This document shows positions 45,842 through 54,961 of a DNA stretch of 64,000 nucleotides, one piece after another. The notes beneath the pieces were generated by a model. The model was given only the letters and a program-made list of their open reading frames with translations. It ran no database searches and was not told the origin of the DNA. Origin of the DNA: Alphaproteobacteria bacterium (GTDB lineage Bacteria; Pseudomonadota; Alphaproteobacteria; UBA6615). Both the position numbers and the translations under genes were made by a program. The stretch is from assembly GCA_039980135.1 (NCBI GenBank), contig JBDXCV010000003.1:620001-684000 (forward strand), in the 5' to 3' direction. Numbering within the stretch: the stretch's first letter is position 1; each line of letters opens with the position of its first letter.

Positions 45842-47185
45842 CTATCGCCCCAGCTCTACAAAGAAGAGGCTGATATCGGGAAAGACCATCACGAGGATCA
45901 GCACGATCAACATCGTGACGGCGTAGGGTGCCGCGCCAATGAATATATCGGCGAGGGTGAAGTCCTCGTTTTGGAGCGTTGATTTTATGACGTAGACCGC
46001 CAGACCAAGAGGAGGGGTCAGCAACCCAATCTCGACGGCAATAATCGTTACGATTCCGAACCACACCAGATTGACGTCGAACGGTGCCAGGATGGTCAAA
46101 AACAGAGGCACCATGATCAGAATGATCGATCCTGAGTCGATGATCGTGCCAAGAATCAGGATGATGACAACATAGATCAGCAGCAGCATCACGAGACTGG
46201 CATTCATTTCGCTGACCCAGTTTCCGAGCAGTGTCGGGAGGCCCGAGACGCCGAGCATGCTGCTGTACATGTGGGCGGCGACCAGCAGGAACAGGAGCGT
46301 TGCTGTGATGTCGCCGGTTTCAATGAGAATGTCCCGCATACGGCGCAGCGTCAGCACACGACGCCAAAGAGCAAATAGCAGCGCGACAAAGGCGCCCGCT
46401 GCGCCGGCTTCCGTTGGCGTGTAGAGACCGGCATAGATGCCGCCCAGCACCACAAGAACAAGAACGACGATCGGAAACAGCTTGGCAAAAACCTCACGGG
46501 CAGAGAGCTGTTCCTGGTCGATCGTGGAATCTTCGCTCAACTTTACGATGGCGGCAGGATTGAGAACCTTTGTCGGCAACACATAGGCCATGAACAGAAT
46601 CAGGCCACAGTAAGCGAGGGTTAGCAAAAGCCCGGGACCGATGCCCGCGAGAAACATATCCCCGACGGACTGTTCTGCGATGAGTGCGTAGATGATCAGC
46701 AACACCGAAGGGGGGATCAGCATGCCAAGCACCGATGAACCGGCGACCGTGCCGACAGCGAACCGCTTATTGTAGCCGAAGCGGAGCATCTCCGGGACGG
46801 CGATACGGGAGAAGACGGTCGCGGAGGCGATCGAGACTCCGGTGATTGCGGCAAAAATGGCGTTTGCGACAACGGTCGCCATGCCAAGCCCGCCGCGAAT
46901 TCGGCGTACGAAGAAGTGAGCGACCTGATAGGTGTCTTTCCCCATCCCGGCGGCACTTGTAAGCAAGCCCATCAGCACGAATAGAGGAATGACCCCGAAC
47001 AGGAATTCATTGACGGTCTTGAAGGCTGAAATCCAGAGCAGGCTTGCCGCAACATTGGCGTTGCCCTTGAGGACCCAGACACCAATGAATGAAACCAGTG
47101 CCAGCACGATCGGCACATGCATGCCCATGTAGATCAGGAACAGCATCACCGCGACGGAAACCAGTCCGATCTCCAAACCGCTCAT
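45842..47185 (-). CDS. dctM: TRAP transporter large permease
   Basis: A 447-residue, 12-13-helix permease of the DctM/SiaM family. Features are VFLPIFLIYMGMH-like VMLFLIYMGMHVPI at the N-terminus, GMLIPPSVLLIIYALIAEQSVGDMF, and TPTEAGAAGAF. It couples Na+ (or H+) influx to uptake of ligand delivered by the periplasmic protein. The start overlaps dctQ by ATGA. Confidence 0.95.
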   Translation of the reverse strand: MSGLEIGLVSVAVMLFLIYMGMHVPIVLALVSFIGVWVLKGNANVAASLLWISAFKTVNEFLFGVIPLFVLMGLLTSAAGMGKDTYQVAHFFVRRIRGGLGMATVVANAIFAAITGVSIASATVFSRIAVPEMLRFGYNKRFAVGTVAGSSVLGMLIPPSVLLIIYALIAEQSVGDMFLAGIGPGLLLTLAYCGLILFMAYVLPTKVLNPAAIVKLSEDSTIDQEQLSAREVFAKLFPIVVLVLVVLGGIYAGLYTPTEAGAAGAFVALLFALWRRVLTLRRMRDILIETGDITATLLFLLVAAHMYSSMLGVSGLPTLLGNWVSEMNASLVMLLLIYVVIILILGTIIDSGSIILIMVPLFLTILAPFDVNLVWFGIVTIIAVEIGLLTPPLGLAVYVIKSTLQNEDFTLADIFIGAAPYAVTMLIVLILVMVFPDISLFFVELGR

Positions 47186-47769
47186 GACGGGTCACCCCGC
47201 TCGGCCGCTTCGGCCTCGATATCGACTGATTCTTCGGTTTCGAGAGGCGGCTTGCCCAGCATCGCGCGCAGGTGATCGATCCCCATGATCAGGAACTGGA
47301 TGACCATCGCCGTGCAGCCGATGACGACCATTAAGCGCTGCGGCCATTCTGGAATTGTGAAGACATCCGTGTTGCCGACAAAGTACCCGCGCTCTAACGC
47401 CTGCAACCATTTTGGCCATCCCTGCTGGACGATCACGCCCATCAAGAAGACGCCGGCGAGACTGAACGCCACCCCCATGGCGTTGCCAAATTTGGGATGT
47501 TTTTCCAGGATTCTTGCAAACAGCGCGTCTGAACGAGTGATGCGTCCGGCCTTGAGGGCGTGCGTGACCTGCATGAACAAAATAACGACGATCGAGATCT
47601 GGACGATTTCGATAACACCACTCAGCGGTGCCCCGAATACGAACCGCAGGGTGATGTCGAGTGTGATCAAAACCATGATCACGAAGATCCAGACCGAGGC
47701 CAGCACACTCATGGATCGCACAAACCATGCAAAGAGCTTGTACAGGGTGATCAGCACGTCGCTAAACAC
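47182..47769 (-). CDS. dctQ: TRAP transporter small permease
   Basis: A 195-residue, four-helix DctQ protein. TLDITLRFVFGAPLSGVIEI is a typical DctQ core. The start is a GTG at 47769 with a weak upstream RBS. It precedes and overlaps dctM and stabilises its complex. Confidence 0.9.
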   Translation of the reverse strand: MFSDVLITLYKLFAWFVRSMSVLASVWIFVIMVLITLDITLRFVFGAPLSGVIEIVQISIVVILFMQVTHALKAGRITRSDALFARILEKHPKFGNAMGVAFSLAGVFLMGVIVQQGWPKWLQALERGYFVGNTDVFTIPEWPQRLMVVIGCTAMVIQFLIMGIDHLRAMLGKPPLETEESVDIEAEAAERGDPS

Positions 47770-47837
47770 GGCTATTTCTCAGATGGAACATGGAACACCG
47801 CCCTTCTCGATCGCTGACCCAAGCCAGCCTCTGATGA

Positions 47838-48920
47838 TTAGTCCCGATCCCAGTGTCGCAGAATGGGCTGGTTTGCTTCGCGCATGGTGTCCATGTAAGC
47901 CGTGAGAACCTTGGTTCCCGGCTGCCCCTTGCCATCGAGCACACCCGCCCATTTCTTGGCAAAGTTGGGCATCATCGTCGCCCACTTGGTGCGATCTTCG
48001 TCGCTCATGACAGATGTCTTCGCGCTGAACTGTTCCTTGCAGCGCGCAAGCCCTTTGGCGGCGCCTTGGGTCACCCGTTGAACGTTGGCTGCGTGCCAGG
48101 TCTCTGCTGCAGAGACGAAGGCCGTCTGAACCTCTGCTGGCAAACCATCAAAGAAGTCCAGGTTGATGTTGATGCCGCCGGTCTGAACCGCACCGAGCTG
48201 AGGATCGATCATGTACGGAGCAGGTTCACAGAGTTTGAACGCACCCATTGCCTGTTTCCAGGCGAGCATGTTGTCGAAGATGCCGGTCGAGAGGCTGTTA
48301 TAGGCTCCACCGATATTGGTCTGCACGCCAGCCGCACCGATCGCCAGCACCCAAGGCAAGTTTGGCCCAGCTGCGCCGACCTTGCGGCCTTTGACATCTT
48401 CCAATGTCGTGATGGGTTTCGCCGAAATGAGGACGTAGTTCTCGACCGTCCCTGTCGGATGCAGGTTCATCTGATTGAATCTTTCCCAGCCTTTCTGGAA
48501 CTCGGGAAACTGATCCTGCAACCCCTTCACCGTACGGGCGACCAAATCCAGATTTTGGGTTGTAAACGGCGTTTTGAATGAAATTTCATAGAGCGGCACT
48601 TTGTCCGCATGGAAGGCTGAGACGACGATCCCGACATCGCCCAAGCCGGATTCCAATGCCTCAAGCTCGCCTCGCACTTTGACGACCTGACCGCTGTGCG
48701 CCAGATTCCAATTGATCTTGTAGTTTCCCGTTTTTGCCAAAGCCTCGTCGATGGTCGGTGCGAACGTCTCTACCGCGGCGCCAACGACCGTCGTTACCGG
48801 CGGCAACCCCGAGATAAAGGTGACATCGATCGACTGTTGAGCATATGCGCCGCCACTCTGAAGAGCCATCGTTGCTGCGACGGCGGTGGTGACAAGCATC
48901 GTTTTGAACTTGGCAGACAT
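47838..48920 (-). CDS. dctP: TRAP transporter substrate-binding protein
   Basis: A 360-residue periplasmic protein. The signal peptide ends ALQSGGAYA before QQSIDVTF. DctP-type segments are DVKGRKVGAAGPNL and NSLSTGIFDNMLAWKQAMGAFK (read in parts). GGAAGG precedes the ATG at 48920. The ligand may be a carboxylic acid, amide or nitrile related to the pathway; this is inference from operon position as first gene, opposite the TetR gene. Confidence 0.9.
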   Translation of the reverse strand: MSAKFKTMLVTTAVAATMALQSGGAYAQQSIDVTFISGLPPVTTVVGAAVETFAPTIDEALAKTGNYKINWNLAHSGQVVKVRGELEALESGLGDVGIVVSAFHADKVPLYEISFKTPFTTQNLDLVARTVKGLQDQFPEFQKGWERFNQMNLHPTGTVENYVLISAKPITTLEDVKGRKVGAAGPNLPWVLAIGAAGVQTNIGGAYNSLSTGIFDNMLAWKQAMGAFKLCEPAPYMIDPQLGAVQTGGININLDFFDGLPAEVQTAFVSAAETWHAANVQRVTQGAAKGLARCKEQFSAKTSVMSDEDRTKWATMMPNFAKKWAGVLDGKGQPGTKVLTAYMDTMREANQPILRHWDRD

Positions 48921-49003
48921 TTTTGGCCTTCCCTTCATCGTCCCTCGAACTGAGCGCGCTTTTCCTGCGCTAAGATTGGCATGTGATCCCAGGTTGAATT
49001 TTT

Positions 49004-49015
49004 TAGTGATTGATA
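49004..49015. promoter_or_regulatory. Half-conserved TetR operator and -10-like element
   Basis: TAGTGATTGATA matches nine of twelve positions of the perfect palindrome at 49051, and the overlapping TATAAT at 49014-49019 is a good -10 for the plus-strand regulator gene. Together with the second site this places repressor near both divergent promoters. Confidence 0.5.
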
Positions 49016-49050
49016 TAATAAAAGGCCCAACCCCAACGTCAATCATTTTG

Positions 49051-49062
49051 TAGTGATCACTA
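49051..49062. promoter_or_regulatory. Palindromic operator over TetR start codon
   Basis: TAGTGATCACTA is a perfect 12-bp palindrome whose last base is the A of the TetR ATG. Position and symmetry suggest autoregulation and control of the TRAP/nitrile operon. Confidence 0.6.
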
Positions 49063-49685
49063 TGAATAATTCTGCTGCTAACGGCAAACGCCGCGGACGG
49101 CCTCGCTCATTTGATCGCGAGGCGGGGCTCGACAGCGCCATCCAGGTTTTTTGGGCTAAGGGCTACGAAGCCACATCAATTGATGACCTAACGCAACGAA
49201 TGGGAATCAAGCCCCCGAGCCTGTATGCAGCGTTTGGGAACAAGCATGATCTGTTCATGCAGAGTCTGGACAGATATGCCGAGACAATCGGCCATACGCC
49301 GACTAATGCGTTTCTGGACGAGACGGATCTTCGCCGAGCAATAAAGGCCTTGTTCGATAAGACAATCCAATGTGCAACGATGCCACGGAAGCCCAGAGGT
49401 TGCTTGCTGGTCAGCGTGGCGACACAAATGGCGGAGACTGATCCTGAGGTCCAGGCGTGGATGTCGCGCGCTTATGCAGCCCGTGTGTCTCTTGTTGCCG
49501 AACGTGTCGCTGCAGAACAAAAGACCGGCCGGATTTCGAAAACGCCCGACGCGGCCAGTTTTGCCAAAATGGTCGTGTCCATCACGCACGGACTTGTTGC
49601 CCGGGCACGAGTTGGATCAAGCCGCAAAGAGATATCTGATCTGGCTGAAAACTATGTGGACCTACTGGTCCCGCCATCAGTTTGA
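49062..49685 (+). CDS. TetR-family regulator of the island
   Basis: A 207-residue repressor. The HTH domain (KRRGRPRSFDREAGLDSAI; ATSIDDLTQRMGIKPPSLYAAF read in parts) recognises an operator. The C-terminal ligand domain has GCLLVSVATQMAE typical of the AcrR/YxaF branch. It is divergent from dctP, so it likely senses a nitrile or acid. The ATG at 49062 is used; a GTG at 49053 lies in the palindrome. Confidence 0.9.
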   Translation: MNNSAANGKRRGRPRSFDREAGLDSAIQVFWAKGYEATSIDDLTQRMGIKPPSLYAAFGNKHDLFMQSLDRYAETIGHTPTNAFLDETDLRRAIKALFDKTIQCATMPRKPRGCLLVSVATQMAETDPEVQAWMSRAYAARVSLVAERVAAEQKTGRISKTPDAASFAKMVVSITHGLVARARVGSSRKEISDLAENYVDLLVPPSV

Positions 49686-49893
49686 TCCGAGCCTTTACCG
49701 GCCTAGAAACGACGCTTTATTCGAAACTGGATTGGAAAGTCGAACAAGGGGTCGTTTGCTCGCGACCTCTGTCTTCTATTGGCTCTCTATGCCCAGTGAG
49801 GGCGTTTTCTGGACAGTCTCAAGGACGCAAACGTCCGTAAGCCATTTAGTAATACAAAGGAAAACAAAGCGATTGTTGGATCGAAGTTCGCAA

Positions 49894-49921
49894 TTCGATT
49901 CCCCTCGGCTCCACCATTTTC
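49894..49921 (+). repeat. attR-like 28-bp direct repeat
   Basis: An exact copy of 39578-39605. Just before it, GTTCGCAA matches the tRNA anticodon-loop sequence but the 15 bases that normally follow (CGTAGAGGTCAGGGG) are missing. Confidence 0.85.
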
Positions 49922-49926
49922 ACTGG

Positions 49927-49951
49927 AAAATCGGCCAATAAACGATTGGCC
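49927..49951 (-). terminator. Rho-independent terminator of the envelope operon
   Basis: Read on the minus strand, GGCCAAT-CGTTT-ATTGGCC gives a 7-bp stem, followed by GATTTTCC. It lies 34 bases beyond the outer-membrane barrel stop and just outside the island repeat. Confidence 0.65.
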
Positions 49952-49984
49952 CCGATCTGAATTAGCGAAACACGCGCGCGCATA

Positions 49985-51328
49985 TCAGAAGCTGCGAATG
50001 AAGCCCAGCTCGATATAGTCGTTCTTCCGCCAGCGTCCGAACTGGGTGTCGTCGGGCCCATTGTAGAAGCCCCCCGAAAGCCGGAACTCGGTGTTGTCGT
50101 CCGGTTCGAAGCTGATCTGGCTGCCGAGGCTCGAATCACCATCGCGGAAATTATGGGTCCCGCCGATCCGGAAGCTCCATTCGTCGTCACGCTGGAAAGT
50201 GATGCGCATGAGAACGCTCTGGCGGTGGGGGCGTGAGCGGGCCGAGTTGGTGACGAAGTTCGTCGCCGTCTGGGACGACATCGACAGGTCCTGGGAGAAT
50301 TCGAGGACCGGGCGGATCTCCTCCAGGCCCAGCTCTGAAGCGAATTCGGTTTCGCGCACGGTGCCGCCGACAGAATATTTTATGAATTTCTGATCTTCAT
50401 CGTCATAGGTGTGCTGGTAGATGGCGTCGGAATAGAACTGCCATTCACCGAAAGTGACCGAGGCACCCGCCGCCGGCGAAAACGCCTTGGGCTGGCTCTT
50501 GATGAAAACATTGGGGGCGGTGGTGCTTTCGAGCACCGGGTATACCGACGGCCCGACATGCGCGAGCGCGTAAAAATCGAACCCGTCGCGTACGCCCTCA
50601 TACTTCGTCATGTAGGACCAGTTCGAAACGCTGCTGTCGCGGAACCGCTCGTTGATCCTTACGGGCGGCCCGCCCACCACGGTCGGCGTGCTTACGGAAA
50701 AGAAGGTCCCGTCGCCCGAAAGGCCCTTCCAGCGCGAATCGCCATCCGATGACTGCGCACGCTCCTCGAAGGGCATGACGTAGAAGGACAGGGTGTCGTT
50801 TTCGATGAAGTAGTCGAAACGCCCCTGCCAGACCCCGAACTCCTGGGCGTGAAGCGGGTTCGCCCCCGCGACAAAACCGAACCTGTCCGTCGGGGCGTAG
50901 AGATTGGCGAATCCCACCTCGATCGGCGCCTTGCCGACAACAACGGTGTAGTCGAACTTTTCCAGGCTCAGGAAGGCGCGGTTGACGTCGATCCATCGCG
51001 CTTCCGACCGCTCGTTGCCCGGCGGCGTCAGGAAGCGGCGCGTTTCGCTGCGGCCCGTATTCGCGACGGCCTGCGCGTTGAAATTGAAAAATAGCTCATC
51101 GGTAATTCCGGTGAACGTGTCCATCTCAAGGCGTGAATAGAACTGGAAATGCTTGTCGTCGATCTTGTCCGACTGGTTCTGAACATTCTTCAGAAAACCG
51201 GTCACGAATGCTTCGCCCCGATAGGTCGAGTTTCCGAAGAACTCTTTCGCCGACGTTACAAGATCGACGGCCGCGGCCGGTTGCGTCGCCGCGACAAGCA
51301 GAAAGGTTGCGATGGCCAGTTTACGCAT
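49985..51328 (-). CDS. Outer-membrane beta-barrel protein of RND operon
   Basis: A 447-residue protein with an N-terminal signal peptide (KLAIATFLLVAATQPAAA) and strongly alternating amphipathic strands to the end. It terminates in an aromatic IELGFIRSF, typical of BAM-targeted barrels. Acidic YDDEDQ and R-rich loops suggest surface loops. No specific family is sure; it may resemble DUF1302-like barrels seen beside RND lipid exporters. TGATG links it to the RND gene stop. It would supply the outer-membrane part of the export path. Confidence 0.75.
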   Translation of the reverse strand: MRKLAIATFLLVAATQPAAAVDLVTSAKEFFGNSTYRGEAFVTGFLKNVQNQSDKIDDKHFQFYSRLEMDTFTGITDELFFNFNAQAVANTGRSETRRFLTPPGNERSEARWIDVNRAFLSLEKFDYTVVVGKAPIEVGFANLYAPTDRFGFVAGANPLHAQEFGVWQGRFDYFIENDTLSFYVMPFEERAQSSDGDSRWKGLSGDGTFFSVSTPTVVGGPPVRINERFRDSSVSNWSYMTKYEGVRDGFDFYALAHVGPSVYPVLESTTAPNVFIKSQPKAFSPAAGASVTFGEWQFYSDAIYQHTYDDEDQKFIKYSVGGTVRETEFASELGLEEIRPVLEFSQDLSMSSQTATNFVTNSARSRPHRQSVLMRITFQRDDEWSFRIGGTHNFRDGDSSLGSQISFEPDDNTEFRLSGGFYNGPDDTQFGRWRKNDYIELGFIRSF

Positions 51329-54066
51329 CAATTCGATTCCCCAACCTGTGCGCGCGTCTCGATGGCGATTAGCCGGCTCGCGAGGACGCGGCTGATATTG
51401 TGGTTCAGGCGCGATGCAATACGCGGATAGAAGCGCAAGGCGCGGCTGACCTGTTCGGCATCCAGGGCCAGGAGCTTACCGGCACTCTTCGCGCGAATGG
51501 TCGCCGTGCGATCGGCATCGCCCAGATATCCGATCTCTCCGAAGGCCTCACCGGCCGTCATCACGCCCAGGGTTGCCGTCGCGCCCCCGCGGTCCTGGAG
51601 TGCCTCGAACTCGCCCTCGAGAACAACATACATATTACTGTCCCTCTGACCCTCGCGGATAACCTCGGTTCCGGCATCCACGTCGCAGACCTCCGACAAC
51701 AGGACGGCCTTCTTGATCTGCCCCTGCGACATATCGCGGAATATCGGGCTGTTGCGGACCACGTCCTGTGCCAGGTGAAGTTTCAGAACATCCCAGATGC
51801 CGACGAGCCGCAGCCGGCGCAGGATGATCGGGGTGAGCAGGAGGTCTGCGAGCATCGCGTAGATCATCGTGAGCGCGGCCAGCGCACCGAACTGGGCGAC
51901 GATGGCGAAGTTCGAGAACATCATGATCCCGAAACCGAGGGCGAGCGACACGGAAGTTGAAATAACCGGCACCGCCTCCGACCACAGCGTCTCGCGCACG
52001 GCAAGTTGGTGGTCGGGATTGTTGCGACACTCGTCATTGTAGCGCGTGAACAGATGTGTCGTGTCGTCGATCGCGATGCCGATCGCTATCGCTGCCACCG
52101 TTGCCGTGCCCGGATTGAGCGGGATATCGAGCATGCCCATGAGGCCGAAGTTCATGATCACGGGAAAGGCATTCGGTACGAGCGATACGAGCCCGGCCAG
52201 CGGCGATGTGAACAGGACCGCAATGATCACGAAAATAACCACGAGCAGCACCGCCAACGAGGATACCTGTCCGCCGAACAGGGATTCGGCAGCCCGGTTG
52301 ATCATCAGATTCTCTCCGGAGAACTGATAGGTAATGTCTTCGTCCAGCGTGCGCGCGAGGTAGGCCTCGACCCGCGCAAGCTGCGCGTTCAGTTCCGATG
52401 ATTCCGACAAATTGTGCCGGACGACGATGTTGGTGCGGCGGTTGTCGGCGCTGATGTAGCGCTCGAGATCGTCGCGCTGGAACATCAGCATGTATTGTTC
52501 GACCAGCGGTCGCTGGTCGGGCACCGTGTGAAATGCGGGATCGGCGCCGTTCATTTCCCGGTTCACGAGTGCCAGATGGTCCGGAAGCGAGATGACCTTG
52601 TCGTACACCCTCTGTTCGCGCAGGAAGGCAACCGTTTCCTCGGCTTGCTTGAGGAACTCGGGCTCCAGGAAGGCGTCCTCGCGCTCCGACTTCAGGGTCA
52701 GGTAGAAAACCTGCATCCCCGACAATTTCTCATGGAGCTGGTTGGCGTCCTCCACGATCGGATGTGCGCCGCGAAAATAGGATAGCGGGTCGTTGCTGAC
52801 CTTGATCGTGGTCGCAAAAAAGGCAAACACGACGACGACCGAAGCGGTCACGATCATCACGACCTTGCCGTGATTTTCGACCAGATTGATAAACATCAGC
52901 ACGAGGGCCCCGATGATACCCTTCGGGCGCTCGCCTTCCGGCGCGAGCTTGCTCTGCTTTGGCCCGATGACGGTCAGCAGCAGCGGCACGATTAACACCG
53001 TACAGACGAGATTGGCGATCATCGCGAAAGCGGTGGCGAAGGCGAAGTCCCGGATCAGCGGGATGTCGTTGAGGGCGTTGGATCCGAAACCGATCGCCGT
53101 CGTGAATGACGTGATGAAGATCGGCAGACCAACATGCTTGGCCATATACCGAATGGCGCGCCGCCGGTCCTTCTCGTCGTCAAGGCCCTGCAGATAGGCC
53201 GATAGCAGATGGGTGTCCTCTGTCGAGCCGATGACGATGACGAGAGAGGGCACGATCGCCGTCAGGAGCGTCAGCGGCAGGCCGAAATGTCCCATGAAGC
53301 CGAATGTCCAGGCGACACTCAGCAGGGACGTGGCGATCGGAATGACCGCCGCGCTCGACGTCCGCAGGAAAAAGATGATCGAGGTGATGAGAATGAGTGT
53401 GGAGATCGGCGACAGGACCTGCATGTCGGCGAACATGCCGCGTTCGATCTCGACGTTGAGGCGGGGCGGCCCGACCTGAAAAACAGCGCCCAGTTCCTCG
53501 CGCAGGGGTGCGATCGCTTCCTCGACAGCGTCATGGAATTCGAGGTTGAACTTGGGGTCACGGCGATCGCGCTGGATCGTGACATTGATGGCGGTCGTGG
53601 TGCCGTCTTTCGAGATAAAGTTGTCGCGGACCAGCGGGCTGTAGAGCGCATTTTCGCGGGCCTTGTCGATCTCCTCCTGCTCGAAGGGGGTCTCGTACAT
53701 GATCTGACCCATGTCGAGGAATCCGGCCTTGTCGCGAATGTTCAGTACGCTGAAGAGGCTTTCGACGTTTTCGACCGCATCGAGCGATTCCAGCGCGACG
53801 ACCGTGTCCTCGATCGCGAGAAGCTTATCCTCCGTCCACAGATCCGTGTCCCGGATATAGATGATCGTCGTGTTGTCGGAGCCGAATTCCGCGACCGTCT
53901 CGCGATAACCCGGCCAGCCCGGGTCGTTCTCGCTGATGAGGCTGTCGTAACTGGTGTCGATCTGCAGATTCGGCAGGCCGGAGACAAGCCCCAGGGTAAT
54001 CAGGATGAGCAGAACGAGCGAAACCAGCCGGTTGCGTGCCCCCAGCGTCATGATCCATTCGACCAT
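51328..54066 (-). CDS. RND/MMPL-family exporter with C-terminal cyclic-nucleotide-binding domain
   Basis: A 912-residue protein. The first about 768 residues form an RND superfamily permease of the hopanoid/MMPL type: a helix at 14-34, a periplasmic domain, a helix bundle with VIVIGSTEDTHLLSAY, a second periplasmic loop and a second bundle with IGIAIDDTTHLFTRY. These carry the acidic residues used in proton coupling. Residues about 769-912 are a cyclic-nucleotide-binding domain with Gly843-Glu844 in FGEIGYLGD and Arg853 in RTATIRA, the canonical phosphate-binding cassette. The fusion predicts gating by cAMP or cGMP. It is in one operon with MPE, LolA-like and barrel genes. GGGGGCACG precedes the ATG. 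Confidence 0.9.
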   Translation of the reverse strand: MVEWIMTLGARNRLVSLVLLILITLGLVSGLPNLQIDTSYDSLISENDPGWPGYRETVAEFGSDNTTIIYIRDTDLWTEDKLLAIEDTVVALESLDAVENVESLFSVLNIRDKAGFLDMGQIMYETPFEQEEIDKARENALYSPLVRDNFISKDGTTTAINVTIQRDRRDPKFNLEFHDAVEEAIAPLREELGAVFQVGPPRLNVEIERGMFADMQVLSPISTLILITSIIFFLRTSSAAVIPIATSLLSVAWTFGFMGHFGLPLTLLTAIVPSLVIVIGSTEDTHLLSAYLQGLDDEKDRRRAIRYMAKHVGLPIFITSFTTAIGFGSNALNDIPLIRDFAFATAFAMIANLVCTVLIVPLLLTVIGPKQSKLAPEGERPKGIIGALVLMFINLVENHGKVVMIVTASVVVVFAFFATTIKVSNDPLSYFRGAHPIVEDANQLHEKLSGMQVFYLTLKSEREDAFLEPEFLKQAEETVAFLREQRVYDKVISLPDHLALVNREMNGADPAFHTVPDQRPLVEQYMLMFQRDDLERYISADNRRTNIVVRHNLSESSELNAQLARVEAYLARTLDEDITYQFSGENLMINRAAESLFGGQVSSLAVLLVVIFVIIAVLFTSPLAGLVSLVPNAFPVIMNFGLMGMLDIPLNPGTATVAAIAIGIAIDDTTHLFTRYNDECRNNPDHQLAVRETLWSEAVPVISTSVSLALGFGIMMFSNFAIVAQFGALAALTMIYAMLADLLLTPIILRRLRLVGIWDVLKLHLAQDVVRNSPIFRDMSQGQIKKAVLLSEVCDVDAGTEVIREGQRDSNMYVVLEGEFEALQDRGGATATLGVMTAGEAFGEIGYLGDADRTATIRAKSAGKLLALDAEQVSRALRFYPRIASRLNHNISRVLASRLIAIETRAQVGESN

Positions 54067-54126
54067 CGTGCCCCCAAATAATCGTCGTCAGTTGTGCCGA
54101 AGCGATCCAGATATCCCGAAGGCGAA

Positions 54127-54939
54127 CTAGCGCAGGTGGCGGTTCGAGGTGATAAAGCGCGTGTGGAACAGCTGTTCGGGAACGTCGCCTTCCTCGAAGG
54201 TGCGCTCGATCACTTCAATTCGGGTCTTGTGCTTGAGTTTTTCATTGTCCATCAGCGAGATGCGTGCCCGATACATATCGCCGTCGATCTGTTCGATCTG
54301 CTCGGCGGCCTGCTTTTTGATAAAGCGTCCCCGCCGATCGAAATAATCGGTGCGGGCGATAAAAAAGATGTCCTTGAGAACGAAGAAGCGGCGGGACTTG
54401 TAGCCGGTTTCCGCCTTCACCGTGGCATCCTGCGGGAAGGCATCGACGACGAAATACTCGGTGCCGTCAATCGTCTCGTCCGGCAGGCGTTCATAGCTGA
54501 ACTTGTCGCGCGATTCCGAGATGAGGTCCTCGAAGGTGTAGTCGGTTCCCATGAAGTAATTCTTGCGGCCGCCCTCTGCGATGCGTTTTGCCCTGTTGCC
54601 TTGCGCGGGCAAATAGAGCCACTGGTCGTCATCCTGGTTGTCCTGCTGCCATGTGAGCAATGCCGTACCGCGAATGCCGGATGGTGCGTGGAAGGCCATC
54701 AGATAGCGCGTCTCGTCGTCGCTAATTTCACGCGCATAACGCTGAACATCGCGCTTTTCTTCATTCCCGCTCCGGTCGATGAGCGTCATCTTCTGGACTT
54801 CGAATTCAAAGGGTCTGTCGTGGCGCTCCGAGACCTCATCCATGATCTGCCGGCCCGTGAGATTGTCTTGCGCGCCCGCCGGTGAAACCCAGACTGCGAC
54901 CGCGGCCGCCGCCACAAGCATTGTGAATCGCCCCATCAT
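54127..54939 (-). CDS. LolA-like outer-membrane lipoprotein-sorting protein
   Basis: A 270-residue periplasmic carrier. The signal peptide is MGRFTMLVAAAAVAVWVSPA to GAQ. The mature chain fits the outer-membrane lipoprotein-sorting (LolA/LolB-like, PF17131) fold used beside RND exporters: LTWQQDNQDDDQWLYLPA, FMGTDYTFEDL, then ETGYKSRRFFVLK. ATG 54939 is chosen because GGGGAAG lies just upstream; an ATG at 54951 is an alternative. It may carry a lipid from the RND pump to the barrel. Confidence 0.8.
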   Translation of the reverse strand: MMGRFTMLVAAAAVAVWVSPAGAQDNLTGRQIMDEVSERHDRPFEFEVQKMTLIDRSGNEEKRDVQRYAREISDDETRYLMAFHAPSGIRGTALLTWQQDNQDDDQWLYLPAQGNRAKRIAEGGRKNYFMGTDYTFEDLISESRDKFSYERLPDETIDGTEYFVVDAFPQDATVKAETGYKSRRFFVLKDIFFIARTDYFDRRGRFIKKQAAEQIEQIDGDMYRARISLMDNEKLKHKTRIEVIERTFEEGDVPEQLFHTRFITSNRHLR

Positions 54940-54961
54940 CTGCTTCCCCATATTCAACTGT

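Larger units (their letters stand above)
39601..49893. mobile_element. Genomic island for nitrile/amide metabolism in tRNA-Ala
   Basis: About 10.3 kb between the 28-bp repeats. The content differs from the flanks in lower GC, in a single regulated catabolic operon and in having no housekeeping genes. The tRNA remains intact at the left end. No integrase, transposase or relaxase was found, so the element is either a decayed island or one mobilised in trans. A frameshifted GST and a 520-base gene-free stretch at its left end are consistent with decay. GC was judged by eye. Confidence 0.7.

Noticed and set aside
39601-49893. Insertion-sequence transposase or phage integrase in the island
   Set aside because: All larger frames were assigned to metabolic or transport families; none has DDE, HUH or R..H..R..Y signatures.
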